DNA of 64,000 nt from Microbispora oryzae. Lineage in GTDB: Bacteria; Actinomycetota; Actinomycetes; Streptosporangiales; Streptosporangiaceae. Every line of letters starts with the position of its first letter. The first letter of the stretch is position 1. A program made the position numbers and the translations under genes. The notes beneath the pieces are model-generated. The model ran no database searches. It saw only the letters and a program-made list of their open reading frames with translations, and was not told where the DNA came from. The stretch covers positions 349,534 to 413,533 of the forward strand of contig NZ_JAFCNB010000005.1 in NCBI RefSeq assembly GCF_017896165.1, in the 5' to 3' direction. Shown one piece after another: positions 54,651 to 63,868 of this stretch.

Positions 54651-55937
54651 ATGAGCACGAGCCCATCCGACACCGCCGGCCTGGACCGGTCACCCCTGGA
54701 CATCGCCGAGCGCGCCTTCCGGATGCTCGCCTGCGCGCCCAGCAGCCTCGCCGTCGACGGCAGACAGGTCGGGCACGGCCTTCCCCGCCGGCGAATGTCG
54801 CTGATCGAGCTGCGGGATGTGCTGATCCACCCCTCCTGCTCGAACGCCGCCCGCGACGCGGTCTGGCGGTTGCTCGTGACGCGGGCCCGGCAAGACGGCC
54901 CGCAGTGGATGGTGAGTGCCGTCGGCGTTGCCGTACCGGCACTGCGCGGCATCAGCGGCAGGATCTGCCGCGGCTACGTTGCCGGAGATCCGGAAGACAT
55001 CGACACCGAGGTCCTGACCGCGTTCATCGAGGCGATCCGTACGGCCGACCTCGACAGCCCGAGGGTCTTCCCCCGAATGTGCGTCGCGGCCAAGCGGGCC
55101 GGCGAGCGCGCCCGGGAGAACGCGGAGGCCGGAGGGGCCCGGCGCTTTCCGCTCCAGGAATCGGCACCCCCTGCCGTCCCTTGGGGACATCCGGACCTCG
55201 TCCTCCTGGACGCCGTCGCCAAGGGCGTCATCAGCGAGGTCGACGCCGAACTGATCGGCATGACCCGACTGGAGAAGCGCACTCTGGCCGACGCCGCCCG
55301 ACAGCTCGGCCTGACCACCGAAGCGGCCAAGAAGCGCCGCCAGCGCTGCGAACCGATCCTCGTCGAAGCCGTCCTGAGCGGCGAAGTCGAGGCAGCTACG
55401 TCCCTAACGATCTCCTCCACCCCTTCTAGAGAGGTGGAGGAGGACGTCCCCATGACTTCCGCGCGGAGCCGGAGCTCGGATACGCAACCCGACACCACCA
55501 CGAGGAAAGGAGGCCGGGGCAGCCTCACCGGCTCCGCGCGGATCCCCCACCTGCCGGCACTGCGGAAACCGCGGCGGCACGTCGTCCGCGTCCTGCTCGT
55601 CGTCGGCATAGCGGCGGCAATCATTGCCGTCCTCGTTGCCGCGGCCCTGGCCGACGGCGGCAACGCGACTGCCGTGATTCACGCCGCTGCTCCGCCGACC
55701 CGGCCGGACCAGCTCGACCAGGTCTTCACCAACCTGAGGAACTGGATCGTCGGGCTGCTCGCCACGCTGGCGACGCTCATGTTCACCATCGGTGGCCTGC
55801 GCTACCTGGTCGCCGGTGGGGATCCCGGCGAGGTCCAGAAAGCCAAGGTCGCTTTCAAGGCCGCCGCCCTCGGTTACGCCCTGGCCGTGCTGGCACCGCT
55901 GTTCGTCAATGTGCTCAAGCACATCGTCGGCGGGTGA
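54651..55937 (+). CDS. HTH (sigma region 4-like) protein continuous with a VirB2/TrbC-like pilin
   Basis: 428 residues if read from ATG 54651 (GGAGAA upstream). Residues ~1-265 are soluble; around 209-233 the sequence KRTLADAARQLGLTTEAAKK resembles a sigma-70 region 4 HTH. After a Ser/Arg-rich linker come a signal-like helix VRVLLVVGIAAAIIAVLVAAA (about 310), NWIVGLLATLATLMFTIGGLRYLV and AALGYALAVLAPLFVNVLKHI, the three-helix pattern of VirB2/TrbC conjugative pilins in actinobacteria. Such pilins are normally separate proteins. An internal ATG at 55452 with a strong ribosome site would give the 161-residue pilin alone. Stop overlaps the TrbL gene (GTGA). Confidence 0.65.
   Translation: MSTSPSDTAGLDRSPLDIAERAFRMLACAPSSLAVDGRQVGHGLPRRRMSLIELRDVLIHPSCSNAARDAVWRLLVTRARQDGPQWMVSAVGVAVPALRGISGRICRGYVAGDPEDIDTEVLTAFIEAIRTADLDSPRVFPRMCVAAKRAGERARENAEAGGARRFPLQESAPPAVPWGHPDLVLLDAVAKGVISEVDAELIGMTRLEKRTLADAARQLGLTTEAAKKRRQRCEPILVEAVLSGEVEAATSLTISSTPSREVEEDVPMTSARSRSSDTQPDTTTRKGGRGSLTGSARIPHLPALRKPRRHVVRVLLVVGIAAAIIAVLVAAALADGGNATAVIHAAAPPTRPDQLDQVFTNLRNWIVGLLATLATLMFTIGGLRYLVAGGDPGEVQKAKVAFKAAALGYALAVLAPLFVNVLKHIVGG
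55412..55454 (+). promoter_or_regulatory. Ribosome site of the internal pilin start, buried in a hairpin
   Basis: CTCCTCCACC (55412-55421) pairs over 10 bp with GGTGGAGGAG (55433-55442). The right arm contains the Shine-Dalgarno GGAGGAGG (55436-55443) placed 8 nt before ATG 55452. Translation of the upstream HTH frame would open the stem, coupling pilin synthesis to it. Confidence 0.65.
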
Positions 55938-57517
55938 CGGCGATGGTCATCGAGATTCTTATCCACACCCTGTGGACTAATCCCTCGCCCAGTCCGTCGC
56001 CGACGCTCGAACTGCCACCGCTCCCGAGCGGCAACACCGGGATCAGCTTCGGCATCGGCGACTGGATCACCAACCAGATCAACGCCTGGTTCACCGAGCT
56101 CGTCGGATCCGCGATCAAGCCGTTGCTGGACGCCCTGGCCGCCACGCTGCTGGCCACGCCGAGCATCGACGGTCAGGCACGGATCGAGGACCTGTGGCAC
56201 GTGACCCTGGTCATCGCGAACGGATCCTTCGTCCTGTTCGCCACCGTCGGCGGGATTCTGGCCATGAGCTACGAGACCGTCCAGACCAGGTACGCGATCA
56301 AAGAGATCCTGCCCCGGCTCGTCGTGGCCTTCCTGGTCGCCAACGCCAGCTTCCTGCTGACCAGCAAGGCCATCGATCTCGGCAACGCGATCGCCCAGGC
56401 GCTGCTCGGCCAGGGCTTCGACGCGCGCAGGGCGGCCAACGCGATCCGCCTCCTCGTCCTGCTGCCCGACGCATCGCCGATCTTCTACATCCTGCTCGCC
56501 CTCGTGGCCGTGGTGCTGCTCGTGGTCCTGCTCATCACCTTCGTGCTCCGAGTGGCCCTGACCACCCTGCTGGTGGTCGCGGCCCCGCTGGCCCTCGCTT
56601 GCCATGCCCTGCCTCAGACGGACGGTCTGGCACGGTTGTGGTGGCGGGTCTTCACCGGGCTGTTGCTCATCCAGATCTGTCAGTCGCTCACGCTCGTCAC
56701 GGCCGTACGGGTCTTCTTCAACCAGGACGGCCGCGAGGTCATGGGGCTGACCGGCCGGGGCCCGTTCTACAACCTGCTTCTCGCCCTCGTCCTGCTGATC
56801 GTCCTGGTGCGTATCCCCACCTGGGTCTCACGGGTGATGTTCCTGCCCGGCGGCCGCGGTCTCGGTGTGGTGCGCATTGTCAAGTACGCCCTGGCGTACA
56901 AGGTCACCAGTCCGCTTCTCAGTGCCCTGCACCTGAAGAAGGGCTCCAGGGTCGGTGCGGCCAGGCGTGCCGTGAACACGGCAACGGTCAGGCACGCCCT
57001 GCCCGCCCTGGCGGCAGGCCCTGCCGGTACGGCTGCCGCGTCCGCTGCCACTGCGGTAACTGCCGCTGCCGCCGCGCGCGGAGGTGCCGGACCGGCAAAG
57101 CACGCTCCCGTCGCCGCTCGCCGTCCGGTCAATGCGGCGAACTGGCAGCCGGCGGTCGCCAAGCACGCTCCCAGTGCCCCGCCGGTCCAGGGCAAGTACC
57201 GCCCGACGCCCGTACCCTCGCGCCCGGTTCCGCCGTCCACTCCCGTCTTCGGCTACCCGCGCGAGAACTACTACGCCGCCGGGCCCGCCGGGCTCAGCCA
57301 GATGTACTGGCTACGGAGCGCGGGGACCAGTTCGCCGCCTCCCCCACGCCAGACGGTCGTCCCTCCGGCGGCACCCAAACGACCGGTGCAGCCGATCGTG
57401 CCTCCGAACGCTCCCATCCCGGGGTCCGTGGACTGGCCCGAGAACCCTGGACGACGTAAGCCGCCACCTCCGCCTCGCCGCCGTAGGCGCGGGCAGCGAG
57501 GGAGTGATGGACGATGA
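55934..57517 (+). CDS. TrbL/VirB6-like conjugal transfer membrane protein
   Basis: 527 residues. Short N-terminal lead, an amphipathic region (IGDWITNQINAWFTELVGSA), then at least five long hydrophobic helices between about 90 and 310 (LWHVTLVIANGSFVLFATVG, LVVAFLVANASFLLTS, FYILLALVAVVLLVVLLITFV, LLVVAAPLALACHAL), and a ~200-residue Ala/Pro-rich basic tail ending in PPPPPRRRRRGQRG. This is the layout of TrbL/VirB6 channel proteins of actinobacterial type IV secretion. The first codons contain TTATCCACA and a facing TGTGGACTA (55959-55979). GTG overlaps the upstream stop. Confidence 0.8.
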   Translation: MTAMVIEILIHTLWTNPSPSPSPTLELPPLPSGNTGISFGIGDWITNQINAWFTELVGSAIKPLLDALAATLLATPSIDGQARIEDLWHVTLVIANGSFVLFATVGGILAMSYETVQTRYAIKEILPRLVVAFLVANASFLLTSKAIDLGNAIAQALLGQGFDARRAANAIRLLVLLPDASPIFYILLALVAVVLLVVLLITFVLRVALTTLLVVAAPLALACHALPQTDGLARLWWRVFTGLLLIQICQSLTLVTAVRVFFNQDGREVMGLTGRGPFYNLLLALVLLIVLVRIPTWVSRVMFLPGGRGLGVVRIVKYALAYKVTSPLLSALHLKKGSRVGAARRAVNTATVRHALPALAAGPAGTAAASAATAVTAAAAARGGAGPAKHAPVAARRPVNAANWQPAVAKHAPSAPPVQGKYRPTPVPSRPVPPSTPVFGYPRENYYAAGPAGLSQMYWLRSAGTSSPPPPRQTVVPPAAPKRPVQPIVPPNAPIPGSVDWPENPGRRKPPPPPRRRRRGQRGSDGR

Positions 57518-58452
57518 GCTGGAGCGAAGTCGTCCGCATCCCCGCCGATGTGGAACAGCCCGACCGGATCGTCTGGGGATTCACCGCTCGGCAGGTGGCC
57601 ATCCTCGCCGTCACTGGTGCGACTCTCTACCTCGTCTATACGACGCTCGGTGAGCGACTTCCCCTCGCCGTATTCGCGGCGATCACCTTGCTCGTGGCGG
57701 TGCTGGGAATCCTGCTGGGCGTAGCCACGCATGACGGTGTCAGCCTCGACCAGTTCCTCCTCGCCGCCCTTCGATACCACTGGTCCGCGAAGCGCCTGGT
57801 CTCCGTGCCCGACGTGGTCGCACCCCCGCCCGCATGGATCGCGGCCAGTCGAGCCCCTGTCCCGGCACTGCTCAAGCTGCCGGCGCGCAGAGTGGCGGAG
57901 GACGGCCTGATCGACCTCGGGCCGGACGGAATCGTCGCGATCGCCGAGGTTTCCACCGTCAGCTTCGCCCTGCGGACCCCGGACGAGCAGGACGGGCTGG
58001 TCGCCGCCTTCGGACGCTGGCTGAACTCGCTGTCCGAGCGAGTGCAGATCCTGGTCCGCGCCGAGCGCGTCGACCTCGCCACGACGATTGGCGCTCTCGA
58101 GGAGTGCATCCCCCTGCTCCCCCACCCGGCACTGGCTCATGCGGCCCGCGAGCACGCCATGTTCCTGACGGATCTGGCCACCCGTCACGAGCTGCTGCGG
58201 CGTCAGGTCCTGCTGGTGATCCGTGAACCCGCCATCGGCGCCAACGGCGCGACCGCGGCCATGGCTCGCGCCTACCGCCGCCTGGACGAGGCGGCTCGGC
58301 TCCTGGGCGCGTGTGGGCTCACCGTACGCCCGCTGGACGCCGCAGCCGTCAGCGCACTGCTGGCCTCCTGCTTCGATCCGATGGCCCCGCCCCTGCCTGC
58401 GGCCTTGCTCTCCCACCCCGACGAAGTGATCAGCAGGGGAGACCACCGATGA
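57514..58452 (+). CDS. PrgI/VirB3-like type IV secretion protein
   Basis: 312 residues. RIPADVEQPDRIVWGFTARQVAILAVTGATLYLVY and LPLAVFAAITLLVAVLGILLGV (about 8-70) form the two-helix PrgI/VirB3 head; the remaining cytoplasmic ~230 residues (SFALRTPDEQDGLVAAFGRWLNSL, AREHAMFLTDLATRHELLRRQVLLVIREP) are the usual actinobacterial extension. Overlaps both neighbours by 4 bp (ATGA), showing one tight operon. Membrane part of a conjugation channel. Confidence 0.82.
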   Translation: MSWSEVVRIPADVEQPDRIVWGFTARQVAILAVTGATLYLVYTTLGERLPLAVFAAITLLVAVLGILLGVATHDGVSLDQFLLAALRYHWSAKRLVSVPDVVAPPPAWIAASRAPVPALLKLPARRVAEDGLIDLGPDGIVAIAEVSTVSFALRTPDEQDGLVAAFGRWLNSLSERVQILVRAERVDLATTIGALEECIPLLPHPALAHAAREHAMFLTDLATRHELLRRQVLLVIREPAIGANGATAAMARAYRRLDEAARLLGACGLTVRPLDAAAVSALLASCFDPMAPPLPAALLSHPDEVISRGDHR

Positions 58453-58793
58453 AGTTCTGTCTCCGCCGTACGCCTGCTCCGCCCTCGGGCATCGGCCCGG
58501 ACTCGATCCAGGTTCGGCCCCGCTGCCTGCATCTGGCCGACGGCTTCTGCGCCACGCTCGTCGTCACCGGCTTCCCCCGCGAGGTCGCCCCCGGATGGCT
58601 GGAGCCGTTGCTGGCATACCCCGGCCGGCTCGACGTCTCGGTGCACATCGATCCGCTGCCCTCCCTGGTCGCCGCCGACCGGCTCCGAAAGCAGCTCGCC
58701 CGCCTGGAATCAGGGCTCCGCTCCGATCAGGAGCACGGGCGGCTCCTGGATCCCGGCACGGAGGCCGCAGCCGAGGATGCCCAGGAGCTGGCG
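58449..58793 (+). pseudogene. 5' fragment of a VirB4-like T4SS ATPase, truncated
   Basis: About 115 codons from ATG 58449: FCLRRTPAPPSGIGPDSIQV, HLADGFCATLVVTGFPREVAPGWLEPLLAYPGRLDVSVHIDPLPS and RKQLARLESGLRSDQE ... AAEDAQELAS. This is the N-terminal, pre-Walker part of actinobacterial VirB4/TraC-like ATPases, normally about 450-700 residues. Homology stops at about 58790; beyond it the frame stays open until 60611 but reads Arg/His-rich nonsense against the RHS gene. Walker A and B are missing, so no working ATPase can be made here. (Quoted stretches are split where contiguous.). Confidence 0.75.
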
Positions 58794-61700
58794 TCGAGGC
58801 GGCGGCGACGCCAAGACCATCACGATCGACCCCGCCCAGGGCTGGCACACGCTGTCGGTCAAGGCTCGCGACATGGCGCTGCGCACCTCCACGGTGACCA
58901 CCTACAGCTTCGGCGTGGGCGCGGGCGAGGTCACCGCTCCGCTGGCCGGCGACCGCACGCAGGCTGCGGTCACCCTCGGCTCCCGGGCCGCCCCCGGCGC
59001 CACCGGGGTCCGGTACGAGTACAAGGCCGACGTCAGCAGCTCCGGGACGTGGGCGGCGATCCCCCCGGCGAACGTTACCGTTCCCGGCTCGGCCACCCCG
59101 ATCCCCGGCTGGCCGTACACCACCGTAACCAACGGAACCAGCGCCGTCTTCGGCTCCCTGTACTGGGACGTCGCCGCCACAATGGCGGCGGCGGGACGCG
59201 GCGACGGCCCCGTCCAGGTGCGCGCCTGCTTCGTCAACGCCTCCGGCGAGGCCTGCTCCGACGCACGCGAATTCACCCTGGAACGAACCGCCTTCGGCTC
59301 CTCCTACGCCACCCAGCAACTCGGCCCCGGCGAAGTGTCGCTGCTGACCGGCGACTACTCGGTCTCCACCACGGACGTGACGGCCTTCGATCTGTCGGTC
59401 TCACGCGGCCACACCACCCTGGCCCCGGCCACCGCGACAGGCGCGGCGGGGGTCTTCGGCCCCGGCTGGACCGCGTCTTTCCCCGGCGGGGCCTCCAGCG
59501 TCTCCGGCATGCGGTTCGAGGACCACTCCGGCGCCGGCTACGTGCTGTTCACCGGCACCGACGGCTCGACCCAGACCTACACCGTGCAGGCCGACGGCAC
59601 CTTCAAGGGCATCTCCGACGCCTCCGACGGCTCCACAGTGACCAAGGACTCGGCCACCCAGTTCACCCACACCGACACCATTGGCACCAAGACCGTCTTC
59701 ACGGCCAACGGCGGTGCCTGGGCCGCCACGTCGATCGACGAGGCGGGCAGCGAGAACACCACCACCTACACCTACGACGCCTCCGGGCGGGTGAGCCGGA
59801 TGCTCGCCCCCGTCCCCACCGGGGTCACCTGCACCACCCTGGTCGCCGGCTGCAAGACACTCGACATCACCTACGCCTCGAGCACCACGGCGACCGGCGT
59901 GTCCAGCGGCTGGGGCGACTACACCGGCCTGGCCAAGGCCATCTCCTATACCGCCTACGACCCCGCCACGTCGGCGATGAAGACCACCACCGTCGCCATG
60001 TACGCCTACGACTCCACCGGCCACCTGCGCACGGTGACCGACCCCCGCACCAACCTGACCGTCACCTACTACTACGACGGCGCGGGCCGGGTCTCGCAGA
60101 TCACCCCACCTGGGCTCAACCCCTGGCGGATGAACTACGACACCTCTGGCCGTCTGGCGGACGTCCAGCGCGAGGCGGGCGCCACCGACATCGTGCAGGC
60201 TGTGTCGTACGGGGTGCCGATCAACTCGCCCGTCGACGTCACCGGCACCACGGCCGCGACCTGGTCGCAGACCACCGACCTGCCCCGCACCGGCGCTGCG
60301 GTCTTCCCCGCCTGGCATGTGCCCCCGCAGGCCGGCGACGGCTCCTACACTCCGGCGGCGGCCGACTACCCGTACGCGGTGCTGACGTACATGGACGTCA
60401 ACGGCCGCGCCGTGAACACCGCGACGTACGGCGCGGGCACCTGGCAGGTCTCGGCGACCCGCTACGACGACAACGGCAACACCGTGTGGGACCTGAGCCC
60501 GGGCAACCGCGCCGAGGCGCTCGCGCCCACCTCCTCCACGGACGCCTATGTAGCCGGGCGTGCCAGTTCGACCGAGCGGGCCGACCTGCTGGCGGACCTC
60601 ACGAGCTATAACGACGACGGGGACGTCCTGACTAGTGACGGCCCTGCCCACCAGGTGATGCTCGCCGATGGCACGCTCGTATCCGCTCGCCAGCACACCG
60701 GCTACACCTACGACGAGGGCAAGCCCGACCCGGACACCGACTACCACCTCGTGACCACCACCACCGTGAAGCCCTTGATCGTCAACGGCGGCGGCACGGT
60801 CACAGCAGCTGACATCCACACCGACAAGACGGGCTACGACCCGATCGTCTCCGGCGACCCCTCCGGCTGGGACCTCTTCCAGCCGACCAATCAGAAGACC
60901 ATCGTCACGGGCGGGACCGACATCGTCCGCAAGGTCCGGTACGACGACGCCGGGCGTCAGATCGAGCGACGGATGCCGTCCTCGTCTGGGACCGACGCGG
61001 GCACGACCACGATGACCTATTACACCGCCGCCGCGAACTCCTCTGTCCCGACTTGTGGTGGCAAGCCGCAGTGGGCCGGACTCGTCTGCCGCACCGCCGC
61101 AGCGGCCAACCCCTCCAGCGGAGGGACTCTGCCCGTCACCACCGTCTCGTACGGCTACTGGGGGCAGACCGCCCAGACCGTCGAGACGTCCGGCGCGGCG
61201 ACCCGCACGTCGACGGTGACGGTCGACGCGGCGGGCCGTACGGCCACGACGAGCATGACCGAGACCGGTGTGAGCAGCACTCCGCTGCCGGACAAGACCT
61301 ACACCTACGACAACGCCACCGGCCTGCAGACCGGCGTCACCGCCGGCGGGGTCTCGGTCACGACCGCCTACGACGCGCTCGGCCGGGCGTACTCGACCAC
61401 GGACGCCGACGGCAACACCGCCGTCACGACGTACGACGCGACCGGCCGGGTCGCGACGGTGAACGACGGCAAGGGCACCTACACCTACGCCTACGACGGC
61501 ACTGACGCCGCCGGTAAGGCAGAGCGGCGCGGCCTGCCTACGGGGATCGCGGTCTCCACGATCGGGTCGTTCACAGCGGCTTACGACGCCGCAGGCAACC
61601 TCGTCAAGCAGGTGTACCCGAACGGGTTGACCGCCACCAGTACGTGGGATGACACCGGCAAGCAGAGAGGGCTCACTTACACGAAGTCGGGCGTGAACTG

Positions 61701-63030
61701 GCTGGCGTTCACCGCGATCCCCGACGCCGACGGCCGGACGGTGGAGACGACAGGCCCGAACGGCAGCCTGCAGCACTACACCTACGACACCGCCGGACGC
61801 CTCACCAAGGTCGCCGACACCTACAACCTGTCGTGCGAGACCCGCACCTACGGGTTCGACGTGAACACGAACCGCACGTCCCAAGCGGCCTATTCAGCCG
61901 CCGACGGCTCCTGCTCCACCTCGAACACACCGACCACGGCGACCCACACCTACGACTCCACTGACCGCATCACCGACTCCGGGTACTCTTATGACGCCTT
62001 CGGCCGTACCACGGCTGTCCCGGCGGCGTCCACGACCAATGGCGCTGCGGTCACGGTCGGCTACTACGCGGGCGACATGGTCAGGACGCTCACCCAGGCG
62101 TCCACGACCAAGACCTTCACCCTCGACCCGCTCGGCCGCATCCGGCAGACCACGTCCTCGGCCGGCACCCAGACCAACCACTACACCGGCGGCGGGGACT
62201 CACCCGGCTGGATCGCCGAGGCCAACGGTAGCTGGACCCGGAACGTCACCGCGTTCGCGGGTCTGGAGGCCACGCAAACCAGCGGCGGCACACTCACGTT
62301 GCAGCTCACGAACCTGCATGGCGACGTGGTCGCCACCTGTGTCGATAGCAGTAGCGCCACGGGCGTCGACAACTACACAGAACAGACCGAATACGGCCTG
62401 GACCGTGCTGTCAACACCAGTGACCGTTACGAATGGCTAGGAGGTGCTCAACGAGCCAGCGACACGGTCGCCGATATCATCCTTATGGGTGCCCGCCTCT
62501 ACAACCCCGCCACCGGCCGATTTCTCCAAATCGACCCCGTCGAGGGAGGAAACAGCAATTCCTATGAGTACTGCGGAGGTGATCCCGAAAACTGTGAGGA
62601 CCTCAACGGGCAGACGAACATCTGGCAGCTGATGAAAGAAGGGTCTGCCTGCCTGCATATCGGGGTGACCAAGTGTCGGCTGGTCAACAAAATAGGAACC
62701 AAAGTCGAAGCTCGCGTTAAGAAAATAAAGAACGGTTTCGAAAAAAATGCGGTCCGGCACTTTATGTGGATGGGTGCGATGACCGTGGTCCTGGGGGCCA
62801 AGACCGCGAAATATGTGGGTGACGCGCACGAGTTCGCAGCCGACGATCCGGCGGATTCGCGGCGCGACCAGTACAACAATGCCGTCGCCCGTGACTATGC
62901 GCGCTCGCATTCCAGCCTCAGTCACGAGTATGCGATCAATGGATTAGATACACTCCTGCGCAGGCTGTACGATATCGGCAGGAGCTTATACAAGCGCAGA
63001 AGCCTGGCTCCTCCCCAGTGCTTCTGTTAG
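58777..63030 (+). CDS. RHS-repeat polymorphic toxin, 5'-truncated
   Basis: Open frame of 1417 residues from the first ATG (58777), but real homology starts only at about residue 8 (GGGDAKTITIDPAQGWHTL) inside what should be a longer extracellular protein; the signal peptide is lost. YD/RHS repeats run through the middle (YDGAGRVSQITPP, YDALGRAYSTTDADGNT, YDATGRVATVNDG, YDTAGRLTKVADT). The core ends in GARLYNPATGRFLQIDPV and YCGGDPENCEDLNG, the usual cleavage-type border, after which a ~145-residue toxin tip follows: NAVRHFMWMGAMTVV, YVGDAHEFAADD and RRDQYNNAVARDYA, resembling DUF6973-type tips. From about 62640 base composition turns AT-richer. Confidence 0.85.
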   Translation: MPRSWRRGGGDAKTITIDPAQGWHTLSVKARDMALRTSTVTTYSFGVGAGEVTAPLAGDRTQAAVTLGSRAAPGATGVRYEYKADVSSSGTWAAIPPANVTVPGSATPIPGWPYTTVTNGTSAVFGSLYWDVAATMAAAGRGDGPVQVRACFVNASGEACSDAREFTLERTAFGSSYATQQLGPGEVSLLTGDYSVSTTDVTAFDLSVSRGHTTLAPATATGAAGVFGPGWTASFPGGASSVSGMRFEDHSGAGYVLFTGTDGSTQTYTVQADGTFKGISDASDGSTVTKDSATQFTHTDTIGTKTVFTANGGAWAATSIDEAGSENTTTYTYDASGRVSRMLAPVPTGVTCTTLVAGCKTLDITYASSTTATGVSSGWGDYTGLAKAISYTAYDPATSAMKTTTVAMYAYDSTGHLRTVTDPRTNLTVTYYYDGAGRVSQITPPGLNPWRMNYDTSGRLADVQREAGATDIVQAVSYGVPINSPVDVTGTTAATWSQTTDLPRTGAAVFPAWHVPPQAGDGSYTPAAADYPYAVLTYMDVNGRAVNTATYGAGTWQVSATRYDDNGNTVWDLSPGNRAEALAPTSSTDAYVAGRASSTERADLLADLTSYNDDGDVLTSDGPAHQVMLADGTLVSARQHTGYTYDEGKPDPDTDYHLVTTTTVKPLIVNGGGTVTAADIHTDKTGYDPIVSGDPSGWDLFQPTNQKTIVTGGTDIVRKVRYDDAGRQIERRMPSSSGTDAGTTTMTYYTAAANSSVPTCGGKPQWAGLVCRTAAAANPSSGGTLPVTTVSYGYWGQTAQTVETSGAATRTSTVTVDAAGRTATTSMTETGVSSTPLPDKTYTYDNATGLQTGVTAGGVSVTTAYDALGRAYSTTDADGNTAVTTYDATGRVATVNDGKGTYTYAYDGTDAAGKAERRGLPTGIAVSTIGSFTAAYDAAGNLVKQVYPNGLTATSTWDDTGKQRGLTYTKSGVNWLAFTAIPDADGRTVETTGPNGSLQHYTYDTAGRLTKVADTYNLSCETRTYGFDVNTNRTSQAAYSAADGSCSTSNTPTTATHTYDSTDRITDSGYSYDAFGRTTAVPAASTTNGAAVTVGYYAGDMVRTLTQASTTKTFTLDPLGRIRQTTSSAGTQTNHYTGGGDSPGWIAEANGSWTRNVTAFAGLEATQTSGGTLTLQLTNLHGDVVATCVDSSSATGVDNYTEQTEYGLDRAVNTSDRYEWLGGAQRASDTVADIILMGARLYNPATGRFLQIDPVEGGNSNSYEYCGGDPENCEDLNGQTNIWQLMKEGSACLHIGVTKCRLVNKIGTKVEARVKKIKNGFEKNAVRHFMWMGAMTVVLGAKTAKYVGDAHEFAADDPADSRRDQYNNAVARDYARSHSSLSHEYAINGLDTLLRRLYDIGRSLYKRRSLAPPQCFC

Positions 63031-63060
63031 GCCTCTCGTCTCAAAGCTGACACCTAGTAC

Positions 63061-63098
63061 GTGAGGGTGGACTTGGTCGGGACCGTGTCCACCCTCAC
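63061..63098 (+). terminator. Terminator after the RHS gene
   Basis: Perfect 12-bp stem GTGAGGGTGGAC (63061-63072) with GTCCACCCTCAC (63087-63098), 14-nt loop, followed by GATATG. It separates the RHS gene from the small membrane protein gene. Confidence 0.75.
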
Positions 63099-63289
63099 GA
63101 TATGTTCTAATCGCGCTCGCCTCGCTTATGGATAGCATCGTTTCGATGCTTGACAGGTTGCGAGGTGGGGCGGCTGCAGCGATGCCAATGTCTCGGCGCT
63201 GGAGTGGCAGCCGGCGCAACCTCTGCTCGACTTGGGGATGAGAATTCCGTCTCGGCGTTTCGAATCGGGTATCTGGTGAGACGGCCAGG

Positions 63290-63868
63290 GTGTATATTTC
63301 GACAGTGGATTCGGTGCGAACGATCACGTGGACTGCCCGGTCAGTGTGGGCCGTGTTAGCGGTCGCGACCGCTCTGTTGTCGCTGGTGACTATGGCTGCG
63401 GCGGTCACCCCCGGAATTCGATGGGCGGTTCACCAGCCGGTCCCTCTCGGCTGGCTCTTGCTCCTTTGCGCCTGGTCTGCAGCGATACTGCTGAACAAGC
63501 GCCATCGGCCGGCCTTCAAGGTCGCGCTGACACCACTCATCGCGTCGGTCACACTGGTGGCGGCCTTCAGTGGGGCATGTACATGGGCTGGTTTCAAGCT
63601 GTCCGAGGCGGCCCTGGACGATTATGCGCACGCGGTGGCGGCCGGAACCGTCGGCGAAGGACAGGAAAAGGTCGGCCTCTTTACGGTCACCTCTCCCCAG
63701 CGGCTTTCGGACGGCGGTGTCAGCTTCGCCATCGTTGGCTCGGGGTCTTTCCTGTCGCTGGAGCAGTACGGCATGGCCTACCTGCCCGCTGGTCCTGGCG
63801 ATGGGCGGGAACTCGACGACCTGGTCCGTCACCTCGGCGGCGACTGGTACCTGTGGGTGGCAGACTGA
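63290..63868 (+). CDS. Small membrane protein, candidate RHS immunity protein
   Basis: 192 residues. Three hydrophobic helices in the first half (WAVLAVATALLSLVTMAAAV, LGWLLLLCAWSAAILL, LTPLIASVTLVAAFSGACTW) and a ~85-residue outside or cytoplasmic domain (LFTVTSPQRLSDGGVSFAIVG) without cysteine pairs. I recognise no family. GTG at 63290 is used; a GTG at 63305 is an alternative, and neither has a strong ribosome site. Position just after an RHS toxin gene suggests immunity, but a terminator lies between them, so linkage is only by neighbourhood. Confidence 0.55.
   Translation: MYISTVDSVRTITWTARSVWAVLAVATALLSLVTMAAAVTPGIRWAVHQPVPLGWLLLLCAWSAAILLNKRHRPAFKVALTPLIASVTLVAAFSGACTWAGFKLSEAALDDYAHAVAAGTVGEGQEKVGLFTVTSPQRLSDGGVSFAIVGSGSFLSLEQYGMAYLPAGPGDGRELDDLVRHLGGDWYLWVAD

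Noticed and set aside
54428..55429. 333-codon frame overlapping the HTH-pilin gene
   Set aside because: Arg/Pro-rich shadow; it only matters because its TAG stop shows where an HTH frame might have ended.
59700..62500. Direct-repeat signal within the RHS gene
   Set aside because: Degenerate YD protein repeats, not DNA repeats.
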